From assembly GCA_946800325.1 (NCBI GenBank), contig OX326958.1, forward strand, positions 23,273,914 to 23,337,913: a stretch of 64,000 bases of DNA, written 5' to 3'. This DNA is from Luzula sylvatica (lineage: Eukaryota; Streptophyta; Magnoliopsida; Poales; Juncaceae). Below the pieces are notes generated by a model, which searched no databases, had not been told where the DNA came from, and worked only from the letters and a program-made list of their open reading frames with translations. Below are positions 1 through 12,700 of the stretch, in pieces. A program made the position numbers and the translations under genes. Every line of letters starts with the position of its first letter. The stretch's first letter is position 1.

Positions 1-240
1 AACGGACTAGTACTATTGGACACTTTTCTCCTCTTTCTCTCTAATGGAAAAAATATTTTTCTCCTCTCTCTCTTTCTCTTGCTCCAACTATTGGACACAC
101 TTGTCAGAATGAATCTAGACAGATTGACCTATGGTTCGTTCGAACGAACCACTCTTTATCTCATTTCTGTGTTAATTCCAAATCATATTCGTAGTAGTCC
201 GTTCGAACGGACCCTAAGGTTCGTTCGAACGAACCACTCT
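1..240. repeat. CT-rich segment with three perfect TTCGAA palindromes
   Basis: The first 110 bases are rich in CT runs. They are followed by three perfect palindromes: GGTTCGTTCGAACGAACC at 133-150 and again at 218-235, and GTCCGTTCGAACGGAC at 197-212. The two 18-mers are each followed by nearly the same CACTCT...ATCTCATTTCT text, so this is a short direct duplication of about 85 bp. The same palindromic core occurs about a dozen times at 17936-18352 in an LTR-like segment, so this is probably the edge of a related mobile element. I see no believable gene here; the short open frame has no recognisable content. Confidence 0.6.
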
Positions 241-289
241 CTATCTCATTTCTATTTGTTTTGTTAAAAAAAGTTCAACAAAATGAAAA

Positions 290-1300
290 AAAAGTGAAGT
301 CTAATATCTTCAAAAGTGAAGTCAAAATTAAAGTCTAAAACGAACAAAATACTTAATTTTGATGTATTCCTAAAAAAAAATCCAATAATTGAAGACTGAC
401 ACATGCGATTTATTATTTTTTTTGTTAAAAAAAATTGAAAAAATGAAAAACGTGAAGTCTAACCCCTTCAAAAATATCAAATTTTTTTTTTTAATAAATA
501 CCAAAATTGATGTCTAAAACGAACAAAATACTAAATTTTGATGTTGTCCTTCGAAAAAGTCCATATAATTAAAGACTACCACATGCGAATTTCTATTTTT
601 TTTGTTTAAAAAAGTCGAAAAATTAAAAAAGTGAAGTCTAACACTTCAAAAACATCAATTATCATATTTTTATAGTAAATGCCAAAATTAATGTCTAAAA
701 CGAACAAAATACCTAATTTTGATGTTGTCTTTTAAAAAATCCAATAATTGATGACAAGCACTTGTGAATATCTAATTTTTTTATTTAAAAAAAGTTGAAA
801 AAAGTAAAAAAGTGAAGTACACCTTCAAAAACATCAATTATCATGATTTTGAAAAAAAATTCAGTATTCCTATCTAGAATGAGAAAAATATTTAATTTTC
901 TTGTTTTTCTAAAAAAAATTTCAAAATTGAAGATTAACACATACGCATTTCTATTTTTTTTTTTCAAAACATTTGAAATAAAATGCCAAATGTGAAGTTT
1001 TACACCTTCAAAAAAATCAATTGTAATATTTTTATATTAAATGCCAAAATTTGTGTGTAAAAAGAACAAAATACTTAATTTGACTGTTTCCTTTAAAAAA
1101 CTCCAATATTGAAGACTAACACATACGAATTTTTATTTTTGTTGTTTAAAAAAGTTGAAAAAAAGTTCAACAAATGGAAAAAAGTCTAACACATTCAAAA
1201 ATATCAATTATAGTATTTTTCTAATAAATTTCAAAATTGAAATCTAAAACGAACAAAATGCTTAATTGATGTTTTTCTCAAACACATGCGAATTTCTACT
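290..1300. repeat. Satellite array, left block (~180-bp monomers)
   Basis: About six head-to-tail monomers. The anchor GAAGTCTAACACC or a variant of it occurs near 294, 451, 631, 811, 991 and 1170, spaced about 157 then 180 bp. Each monomer also carries the other family words (AACGAACAAAATAC and GACTAACACATGCGAA). This is the family that forms the large array at 22648-59221, but these copies are more diverged from one another, as expected for an old or edge block. It stops at CACATGCGAATTTCT near 1297. It is non-coding; open frames inside it are chance frames in AT-rich repeat. Confidence 0.85.
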
Positions 1301-2035
1301 TTCATATGTTTTATTTGCCCCTGCCACACCTACCCCCCTATTTTTCGTGTTTAAGTTGCTGCATTTTTGCTGATTTACCATCTACTTTTCACCATGCTGG
1401 TTCTCGTGTTTAACTTGCTGCATTTTAATATGTTTTTTTGGCTGATTTACCTCCCTTCTTTTCACCATGTTGCTTTTCTTGTTTAGCTTGCTGAATTTTA
1501 ATGTGTTTTTGGCTGATTTTTAATTTGTTTTTTGGCTGATTCTTAATATGATTTGTTTTTTTTATTTTTTTATCGATTTCATGATTTATGTTCGTTTTTT
1601 CGTTGATTTATCCCCCCCCCCCCCCCCCCCCCCCCCCCTCGTGTTTAACTTGCTGAATTTTAATATATTTTTGCATATTTTTTATTGATTTCATTATTTA
1701 TGTTCGTTTTTTGCCTGATTTACCTCCTACTTTTCGTGTTTAACTTGCTTAATTTTAATATGTTTTTTGGCTGATTTACCTTCCAACTTTTCACCATGCT
1801 ACTTTTCTTGTTTAACTTGTTGAATTTTTAGGTTTTTTGGCTGATTTACCTTATCTCTCATTCTTTTTGTGTTTAACTTGCTGAATTTTAATATATTTTT
1901 TGGCGGATTTACCACCCAACTTTTCACCATGCTACTTTTCTTGTTTAACTAGCTGAATTTTAATGTTTTTTTGGCTGAATTTTAATATGTTTTTTTGATG
2001 ATTTTTTTATCTATTTCATGATTAATGTTTTTCAA
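1300..2035. repeat. Degenerate minisatellite with poly-C tract
   Basis: Imperfect tandem copies, roughly 80-110 bp, recognised by repeated TGTTTAACTTGCTGAATTTT, by GGCTGATTTACC, and by CTTTTCACCATGCTACTTTT. Copies lie near 1345, 1405, 1475, 1640, 1735, 1815, 1870 and 1945. A homopolymer of 27 C runs from 1612 to 1638 and interrupts the series. I do not recognise the repeat family and see no coding content. Confidence 0.75.
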
Positions 2036-3778
2036 AAAAATAAAATAAGTGAATACTCGATTTCTTAGGACATAGTTGGTAAGAATATGATTACCATCTA
2101 AATTTGTGTCCTTCATTTCCCATGAAATTTTTTTTTTTTCCTCTCCAAAATTTAATAGATCAAATCTCGTGTAAATACACTCATTTTTAAACTTCTAGAA
2201 TATGCCATGAATGAATAAATGTGTTAACCAAACATAATATTAAAATATGTCATTAAATAATTTTGTCTTGACATGAAATTATTTGGCATAATTTATGTCA
2301 AGATATTCACCAAAGCACGGACCAAACGGCGCCTTAATTTGATGATTGTTGTATAATTTGACGAGTTGTGATTTAATTCAATGATTTACAACTTTTTTTT
2401 TTTGAAAAAGGAAGGCAATGCGTTCCTTGTTACTATATAAAAAAGAGAAAACCTATTAATTTACATAAGCTATTTATGCGAGTGCATATCATAGCAGGTA
2501 ATAATCATAGCAGGTAATGATTTACAACTTAGTGTCAATTTTCTTTGGTTATATTTTTAGAACATATTACGACACGGAATGACATTTTGTAACACCATTC
2601 CAAAGACATCTAATTTTGTTAGTTATTATGAGAATAACTTGATTGGTGTATGCAAATTTATCTATCCGGTACCACTGTACAAACTTTGTAAAGTACGCTA
2701 AAATTAATATAAAAACAATAAATTACTAATTTGGAATATAATTACCAAATTATTCTCATAATACTGATTCATTCAACGAAATATGAATTCAACACCAAAA
2801 TTTTAAGAAGTAAGAATCTGATAACCGTGCATCTCTGATGGCCTAGAAAAAGGGTTTGCTTGTTTCCGTCTCGAGTGCATCAGATTACATTGCCAGTCTC
2901 GAACTTTTTGTTTGTTTAACGGGTCCGAACTCCGAACTTTTTAATTAAGTTATGCCAGTTTCGAGGACCCATATGGTTCTCCTTCAGAGTACATTGCCAG
3001 TTCAGCATCCAACAATACAAATCTGATGTATAGAATTTATTGAAACAATTTTTAAAAAGCCAACAAAAAATAGCACAGAAACAATTTTGGAAGAAAAAAA
3101 AACTTGCCTTGTTAGTTTACAATGAGGAAGGAAAGACGTATATATTGTAATGACTAATGACAACAATAATATTAGTTTTCCTCGATATCCCAACAAGTAT
3201 TGATATCGTTGCATGTCTTGATACTAATTAATAATACATTGTAAACTTCGTCATTTATACAACCTTAGGATTGTAAATGCATGTTATGAAATGCTAATTG
3301 TATAAGGCCGATTATAATCAGAAGTTAGACAGTTCTTTTAGTTAAATTATGTTTATGATGAATATAATTTTATTTTGAGAAAGATTCATGTTAAAAAAAA
3401 TCGGCCTAACTTCGGCCCGCTTCTATTATACAGAATCCGGGTTTTGCCCCATAATACACAACAATTCATTACACTTTAATGATTATGCAACAAAAAAACG
3501 AGTAAATGTAATGAGTATGCATTATTAATTATTTTATCAAAATTGTTACAATCACATATATAATCCACCGAAATAATACCATATTTAAAGATGATAACAC
3601 TTTTCGAGTACTAACAAGAAACATAAAGCAAACAAAAATATTTTTTTCAGAAAATGTCGATACCAAGAAACCTAAAATATAAAGTACAAGAAAACCACAG
3701 ATAAAACAGAATAAAAAAAAATATTCAAAACACATCTAATTAAAAAAAACCCTAATTTCTTTTTCTACCACTGATACA
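2036..3778. other. Intergenic DNA downstream of the ExAD-like gene
   Basis: AT-rich sequence without a recognisable gene. Small structures: an inverted pair CTTGACAT / ATGTCAAG at 2268-2303, next to ACCAAACGG at 2321, which resembles eroded MITE ends; and an inverted pair AGGCCGATT / AATCGGCCT about 100 bp apart (3305-3408). The 3' untranslated region of the minus-strand gene should occupy the right part, just below 3779. I could not fix its polyadenylation site. Minus-strand open frames at 3002-3214 and 3529-3735 have no recognisable content. Confidence 0.5.
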
Positions 3779-6700
3779 TCAGCGAGTTTCTGAACATATA
3801 TTTGGAATTCCAGAATCATACTTCCGTAAAAAACTTTTTCTCCAAGGGTCATTGTGCAATTTATAATGTAATACCTGAGCACAAAAAAAAATTTAATACT
3901 AAACAATGTCACGAATGTTAGCATGAACCATTTTTATAATACCTGTATGAACGTTGCAAAAACGTCGTCTTCGTCACTAAGTTGAGAGAATTCAAGAGCC
4001 CAATCTTCAGCGTGACCAAATAATTTTCTCTGTCTATTTGCTTCGAGCATAATCGAGTCTTTATACAAAAATCTCTGCCAAATACTCCTCACATTACTCA
4101 GCATGTCATCTATTTCCTTTTCAGTATATCCCTTCAACACAAAATTTAAAAAATGTCAATATCATGTAATTTAAAATAAATACAAAAAATTCAGACCTGA
4201 AGAATAGTAACTAAACTCGGAATATCGTCTTCCAATATTCGGACCGCAAAACTCTTATAATTCAACACATTCTCATAAGGCAAAAAAATTCCATCCTAAA
4301 AAAACACGCAAATCCAAATTAATTCAAAAAATAATGCATTTATCCTAATTTAAATTATAATACCTGAATAATTACAGGAATGCAACCATTAAGAATACTG
4401 TCTTCCATGCGACCGCTCCATCCAGCGCCAGGTAAAACCCCGCAAAAAATTGACGATGAAATTTCTTCAAAATATCTATTGGTTCTTAAATTAGTCACGA
4501 TAACGTTATCTTTATGTTGTTTTCCCAATTTACCCTCCTTGTTAGGCGTTGAACCGAATTCCTGTCCCAATTTTTGTCGTATCCCCATACTATAACTGTC
4601 ATAAGAATTAACACATCAAAATTAACAAAATTTTATTCATTAAATATATTAATGTGCTTTTGAAGAAAAATTAAATAGGCGGATCCGAGAAAAAATATAA
4701 ATGTACTTTTGAGGAAAAAAATATACACACCTCTCTTCACGTCGACCATTTTCATAGGCGGATCCGAGATTTCCGTTGAAATAAAACAGATTTTTTCGGT
4801 CCTCTTTTGGCCTGTATAATAGAATCTTTAATAAAACAAGGGAGGGGTTTTGTTTTGTAATTTTGAAGAATTTATTGGGTGGTTTTATGAAAGGTTACCT
4901 GGACCAAAGTTTGAGCCAAATAGTGCCAGGATTGGGGATTTTCCAAGCGGGCATAACCAAATCTTTGTGCGGATCGAAGCAAGGATGACTCCCTCGTTTC
5001 TTCAGAGGAATGTGATCCCACATGTCAACCCACCACGGGGCGGTGGAATTCTTGTGCTTCGTGTTGGTGTTGCCCCAGTGGACTAGCATCATGCTTGCCC
5101 ATATTTCTTTTGGGGCGCAGCATGCTCCTTCGTCCCACGAATAGAACTATATACATAATAAATTAGGGAGCTAGATTACTAAGATTGTATATCAAACAAA
5201 GGAAGAAGAGATGAGAAAAGGGCAATTGAGAAATGCAAAGGTTGAAAATGGATGGTGCATGATAAAAATGGTTGAGATTACCTACAACACTTAAATCCCT
5301 TTTACAATTAACCGCACTACATCTCTCTTGCTAGGTTCACCGCAAACCAACATAAAATCCCCTTTCACTGGTCACCCTTTACATCAACCACTCACCCCAA
5401 GGTATCCACCACTTGTAACAAAGAAGAATGACAATAGGGCACACGGCAAGACTGTCGCAACAGACCCCCTCCCTCCTCCAAGGCGACCACACCAAAGTTA
5501 TTTAGACCTCTATGCACCCGCCCCCTCCGGTCCATCCACTTCCACTCAAACATACATTTATGTTGACACGTCATATTGCTGTCACGACCACCCACCACCC
5601 ACTCGTTCTTCCAACCAGTCAATGCCAGACTCCACCTTCAAACTAGAGAAAGCCGAATGTTCTAATTCCAACAAGATGTAAGACACAATGCCAAAGACAA
5701 TGAACATACCAGGATTTAAGACGTCGTCAAGGCAGGCAACCCCACCCCTATTAAACGAGAATTCTTGGCACCCAACACGGATTGGAGAGATAAATATTGC
5801 AAATATCTTGAACATGCACACCCACCAAAAACATGGTGTAAGATGTAGAAATGCATTATCGGTATAAGAAAAAGCCACACGACCAAAGAATGGTCCGTCA
5901 TTCGTGTGCCTCACCAACATGCTCATGCGTCAATGCTTCACGGTCCACATGTTCTGTCCTATAAACCAAAGAATGGCCCTGGACTCGTCTCGCGGAGAAT
6001 AGACTAGAGAAAACCAGAGTTTTCATTGAAAACCAAAGTTTTCATTGACCAAAGTTTTCATTGAACAAATTGGCAAAGATTGCTTTATGGAGACTAGCAG
6101 TGTTTCTCGATGTTACCTCGTCAAGAACCTGCATAATCGACATGTCATTTGAATACTCCTACAAAAAATTGTTTATCACAAGCACAACTTGTCATGGGTA
6201 TGTTGTAATGAAATACGAGAAACTAAGGCAATATCCAAACCATTATTGTCGATGTACTCTAAATATTCTTTGCAAATTTATCTCCCTCTTCTCTGACTAT
6301 GCGGTACTTACATGTTGATGATACAATCATCTTTGTGGAGGCAATTCGAAAAATTTGAAAGTGTTGGAACATGTCCTAGACATTTTCTCTCATATCATGG
6401 TCCTCTCCATAAACAAAAGTAAAAGTATTTTTGGACCAATTGTCGTCCCCGAAGAATATCATTAAAACAATCACGACTATTTTGGGGTGCCTAAAACGAG
6501 CATTACCGATCAAATATTTAGATTTTCCAGTATCATTCAAGAAGCTAAGACGGCACCCACTTTCTACCTCTCATCAAAAAATGCATTGTCTTACTTCTTG
6601 AAAGGTAGAATATTATCAAGGGGTGGACGACTTACTCTTGTAAAGTCCGTACATAACACAATTCCTAATATTACATGCAATTTTTTGCGTTGTCCATAAG

Positions 6701-9700
6701 TCTTATACATGAAATGAAATCACGCATGCGTGTTTTCTTTGGAAAGGAGAAGAATTGCAATGGAGGTCACTGCTTGATGAATTGGCAACGGGTTTGCTTG
6801 TCGGGAAATGGAGAATAAGAGTTATTTCATATACAAACTCAAAACCAAGCTTTACTCACCAAATCACTACATAAGCTCAACATACATCCTCACATTATGG
6901 ACAAAAACATTCTGAGAACTCTATAATAGCTCAAATACTAGAGAGTTACAGACGGCCAATTCAAGTGTTTTCTCTTTTTGTGCAAGATCTAATCAAAAAT
7001 TTACACTTGTAAAATTCTACAATTCTTCAACAAGAGGACCATCCTTGAGTTCCGATATGACATGGTCTTCAACCAATAACGGCAAATTCTGAACTAAATC
7101 AGCGTACCAAACCATACGAGATACAGTTGGAACACTCGATTGTGAAAATACCGAACTCTTATAAAAGTATGTTTTTTTGCATGGTTAGTTTTAAACGACC
7201 ACATTCTAATGGCAGACAGCCTCGAAAAAAGAGATGGCCGGATCTTGAAGGGTGCTTTCTACGTGCTCAAACCAACGATTTGGAATCACGTATACAACGA
7301 AATCAATCTAACATCAGCCACTAAAGTGTTGTCCATTTGGCTCAACAACTACCGGAAGGGAGATGAAGAACACAACAACAGATGTAGTTGTATGTGGTTG
7401 TCTACTATCTGGCACCTATGAAAAGAGTGCAATATATGTGTCTTTTCCTCCAAGACCATGTCCATTTCCAACCTTGTCTCATGATTACCGATGCATGACA
7501 ATGGCTTGAACACTACTAAGGTATGGCTCGAGTTCAGTCCAATATTTAGTTTCTCATCATGTAGCACTCTTATTATGAATATAATAGTTGGCTCTTTCTA
7601 TCCTTGAAATACTCTTTTGTAATTATAACTTTTATTTTTGTTAATATATCGAGTGATGGCTATCGTCTCCTCTATCAAAAAGAAAAATTATGCTGGTTCT
7701 AAAGGACGCCAACGAACATCTTACACGGATTACATCACCATGGTCAACCACTATGTTATATCGTTCTCACTCAATGTAACACTCAAATGCCCCAACATAT
7801 TCTCTTTTCTTTTTTCTAACTTCTACGATCCTGCCAATAATGAACTCAAACAACAATTCTTATAAGAGTTTCTACAAATTCCTCAATAAAATAATCTAGC
7901 ATGTATCCTAATGGGAAATTCTACACTTCTTAGGGTCACAAATGACCCCACATCAGATAACATTTCTATCCAAAAAAGTTATTGACTTCTATGATACTTT
8001 GAATCAATTACTAGTAATAGAGATTTCCATAGTAGGTCGATCCTACACATGGTCAAAGAAACGCATAACGCCCTCTTTATCAAAACTAGGTATGGTCTTT
8101 CTTTTCACTCATTTTCTCAACAATAATTCTCTACATCTCTAACCCATTTACCGAGAATCGCATACAATCATGCTCCCTTTAAATCTCATCATACAAAAGA
8201 GCACACGGATCCAACATTCCATAAAAAATTTTACATTTAGTTGGCTTATGAAGAGGCCAAAGAATTAGGCACCAACGCTTGGAACTCCACACCTAACTAT
8301 ATCTCATTGGCCAAAAATTTGTTTAACAAACTTCTCAAAACAAAAACAAACAATCTCGAGTAGATAAAGATAATGTTCTAAAAAAATACTTCAACCTAAG
8401 GCTGGCTAAAGATCTAGTTCTAAATCTCAATTTAAGAAAGTTAGGCTCATAGGTTGGCCCAAGGGGATAATGACACCTCAATTGCATCACTCAAGAGATA
8501 ATCTAGTCATATATCCCTAATCTCATTAAACGATCAAACAATCGCGGATTCCAAGAAATTTTTCCTTGTTTTTATTAAATATTATCTAGATCTCCTAGGT
8601 TATGAACCTCATTGTCCACATATCTAGACCTACCACTATTCTACCCTCTCTTCACCCAATCCACAAATTTGAACTCCCTAGGATCATCTTTTAATCATGA
8701 AGAAACCAAATTGGTTGTTATTACAACGATTAACGGGGTCATATTTCACATACAAGTGGGGACTCCAACAAGGAGACTCAATCTTAGCGGGTTTTTTTTA
8801 TTTGGTTGTGGATTATCTCCAAACAATATTCAACAATATCTCTTCACTACTCTAAGCCCCAATATGCCTACTTCTCAACTCATTTTAATATGATGATACT
8901 ATCATATTCCTTGAGGCACATCCAACCAATGTCAAAATAATCTCATTTGCATCAAATCTTTTCTCACAAATGAAGGAAATGTTCATTAATTTGGATAAGA
9001 ATTCTTATATCGGTACAAGAACATCATCATCAAACAATCAAGCAAATTCTCAAATTACGCAATCAAGCTTGCCAATAACTTACCTACCCACCTCCCTCCC
9101 CTCAATCATGCAAATCCCACCGCTCCCTTAATCAACAAAATGGCTAAATCACTATCGGCTTGGAAAGGAAAGATGTTCTCCACGGGAAGATGATTGACAT
9201 TGGCAAAGCCGCTATCCAATCAGTTCCGGTTTAATCCATGCATGTGAATCTACTCTCAAGTTGTGTTAGCAATGAGATTAATAAGCACACATGAGCCTTT
9301 CTATGGAAAGGACATCAAAATTGCAAGGAGGGAATTTCCTTGTAGATTGGAACAAGATATGTTTGCCTAAAGTTCATGGAGGCTTGGGACTCGTTGATCT
9401 AAAAACACAAAACATATATCTACTATTCACACGATTGTGGAAAATTTAACACAATCCGAAGTATTGTGGTCAACCACAATCTGTGACTTGTATGGTTCAT
9501 CTCCATTTGAACGCCGAAACCAAGTTTGATACAAGCACCAGTCCTTGCAATGGAAATTACATACATTGAGTACTTTCTCAGCAAAATCCGCATACCACTT
9601 TTTCAATAATCCAGGGATTAAATTTGATTGGAACCAAATCCTATGGAGAGTCAAAATCCCAACTAGACCTTGTTAGTTTTGCAAGACTGGATCCTTGGGG

Positions 9701-12700
9701 CGGAAAACATACATAAAAGAGGCTGGCCTGACAGTGGTACTTGCCCCCTCTGTGTCCGGAACCAGGAAACAACGAGCCACTTCCTAATACAATTCACTTT
9801 CCCACGTCAAGTATGGTCCAGGACACGGGCCGTAGTACCAAGGCATGTTCAACCAACTGATGAAGCTTGGAGGCTTAATAGTTAATCCATCGTACACGGA
9901 AAAAGGAACAAGCGAGATAATGGCACGCCATCTTTGCTGCAATAGCCCAGACAGTGTGGAAGGAACGCTGTTGGAGAGTATTTGCAAATAAATCGACCAC
10001 TCCAGCCTTCATCTTCTCGGTTGCATGGCACGAGGCCCTCTCGTGGATCAAGCACTGTTAATGGGGCCATGCCCGGCCCATGCATGAGGCCATTGAAGCC
10101 TGGGCTCGGGTCCAAACAAATTTGGGGTCCAAAATTTTTATTTTTTACCCAATAACTAGTTTTCTTTTATTACTTTTCTCAATAACCCACCATCCAAATA
10201 TCCAATAACTCTAAACCCATAACCCATAACCCAAACCCAACTCTTTCTGTTCACTTTCTCTCTTTGCGCTGTGTGTGTTTCTCAACTTCTGGACAAAATT
10301 TGCGAAGAAAAAAAAAGGAGCTCGTGAGTGATTATTTTTCGAAAATTTGTTCATTATTTCGTGCTTTCAATCAAGGATAATAATAATGGACCTTAATTAT
10401 TGGTTGGATTTCAAGAGATTTGGGTGGGGATTTGAGGAGAATTTGGGTATTTTCGAGTTTGAAGTTAGGTATTGAAATTTCTCGGTGTTTTGGCGATTTT
10501 GGTGGGGATATCTTCGGTTTTCTTGTTAATAATTCTCCTACCATCTCAATGTATAATCTCTCTCTTTCTCAAACTAATTTCATCTCTAGTTTAGTTTTTT
10601 CACTCCAAATTAAATTTAAATTGAATTTGGGGCTAAAATCAATGTGTTGATTTGATAATTTATTAATAAATTTGACTCAAATTGATTGTAATTATGTTGC
10701 ATTTGTCGAATTGTTTGAAATTATATATTAATTACATCTCTAACTATTTAATAAATAGGTGTAGTATGCCGATTTTCGGTTCTCAAAAAAGAAAAAATAA
10801 ACAAAAAGTTGAAGATTTTATTAATTCTCAACGAGGAGCTTTTGACAAATGTTACTGATATTTTCGCTTCGAAAAATGCGAGAAGATTAATATTTAAGTG
10901 AGATTTTATAATAGTACGTCATTTTGGAATTATATGTATCGTACTTTTTAAATTTTTAGTAATGTAACATATTTTGAATTTTACATTTTATAATTTTGAA
11001 CAAATTAATTAATTTGGGGTCAATTTTATAATTTGGACAAATTAATTAATTTGGGGTCAATTTTATAATTTGGCTTCGGGTATGTGAAATCGTTGGACCG
11101 GCCCTGAATGGGGCTGCGCGAGACCAATTAGATTCATTAATACCACAAAGCCCTCCCCCTCTTTAACTCTCTTTTATCCTTCTTAAGGGCATTTTTGTCA
11201 AAATTGTAATTTATAAGTCTCGGTTTATGTAAACTTTCCACTTAATAGAGAAGCACAAACTGACTGTCCTCGTTAAAAAAAAGGGGAGTTTTTTCGAAAA
11301 TTCCTTTGTGTTTTTTAATGTTTTCATTGATTTATTACCCAAAGGTGGTCTCGTCCAGAAGAGCGGTTCCAAAATGGGTAGTTTTCGACGATGTGGTTGT
11401 ATGTGTTTTTGTAGTAATCCAGAGTCATTTGGCTTCTTAAACCTCCATGTTCCTGAAATATCTTTTGCGATTTAGAACGGCAAATTTGACATTTTTAGTT
11501 TCTAGAAGGTTGTCTGTGAAATTCAGTCTTCTGGTTCACAAACAAAATATATCAAAATGGCCAGCACGAATTCAAATTTATAGAGAAATTGCCCTTTTAA
11601 AACTCATAATATCAAATTTACCCTTTTCAAAGATGATTCGGATATATTTTTTTTGCAGTTTGGATGAGGGTGAATTTGATATTTTTGAGTTTTAAAGGGA
11701 ATACGCGAAATTTTGAACTAAACAAAATACATACCCGCGTACTTAGATGAGGAGCATGACCTGCTCGACTGATAATACATGTATCGAAAACTGGTACGTA
11801 AAAATAATCTGCTTCTGCGCCATTTAATGTTCTATATGGACTCGCAAGAATACTCTCATAAAGAGCCATCTACAAACCAAAAAATGAAATATACTCAATT
11901 TAATATGTACCCTTCAAAATTTCAGAATATAAAAAATACGCCAAAGAAATTACCTGTGCACCATATAATTTTGGTAACCACACAGTACGGTTTTTTTTAT
12001 TGTATATTCTATTTACACAATCTCGCTTAAAATGCCTCCCCTAAACAATAATAACAATACAAAAAAAAAATCCTAAATATAATTTCATAAAATTATAGTT
12101 GACTTTTAATTAAAGAGTTCAATGCAAAATAACATAAATAAGAGAAATTACTTCGAGGAGCTGGCTATTGAACTCTGTAGGAAGATCATAGACATAAATA
12201 AGAGGCCGTTTTTTCCTAACAATGGTGTTAGTATTATCATTATTATTATCCTCACCAGTTATATTTTTAACTGGAGGGATCTCAACAGTAGATGGTCTCA
12301 GAAAACTCGGCCACTTTTGCAGATATGATATTGTACTTGGAATACTGCAATCTATCCCAGAATATCCTCTCTCACACTGCCATTGAAAAAAAAAAAAAAA
12401 TATCAATTTTACCCTTACAAAATTGACATACTATTTGATATTTACCTCACAAAAACCACCGCGACAATGTCCATGACCAGAGCACTGATTGATACAGGTA
12501 CAAGTCACCGGAATTTCGCAAAAACGCCCCTCCGAACAATCCAACCTACATTCACACTCCTCCTTGAACTTTGTTTTGCGTGAATAACCGTCTTGAGGAT
12601 GCACATTGCACCAACCAGGCTCGCTAATGTTTGTTGTGAAAATATTCTCCAAATCGGCCTGGGACCAATTCGTTATTGGTGGACCCTTTGTTGGCCGTCT

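Larger units (their letters stand above)
5147..11338 (-). other. Intron 8 of the ExAD-like gene, 6.2 kb, filled with transposons
   Basis: The donor is GTAATA at 11338 and the acceptor is TATAG at 5147-5151. The other twelve introns of the gene are between about 60 and 390 bp, so this one is more than an order of magnitude longer. It holds LINE debris and a hAT element, all inserted with their coding strand opposite to the host gene. The part at 5147-6060 has no feature I recognise: the open frames there (5328-5681 plus, 5582-5926 minus) do not resemble exostosin or reverse transcriptase. At 6007-6062 a ~17-19-bp unit (ACCAAAGTTTTCATTGA and variants) is repeated three to four times. Confidence 0.85.

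Noticed and set aside
2268..2330. MITE suggested by CTTGACAT/ATGTCAAG and ACCAAACGG
   Set aside because: The inverted pair is short and no second ACCAAACGG-type terminus was found at a fitting distance.
5582..5926. 114-codon minus-strand frame in intron 8, considered as a further exon of the GT47 gene
   Set aside because: Not exostosin-like, starts without need for it, and the exon set is already complete and in phase without it (exon 8 lies at 11452-11339).
5147..11338. Idea that the GT47 gene lost an exon to transposon insertion
   Set aside because: The exon for GLRSQMTLDYYKNTYNHIVE ... GRDHLW was found at 11452-11339 with good splice sites, so the gene is complete.
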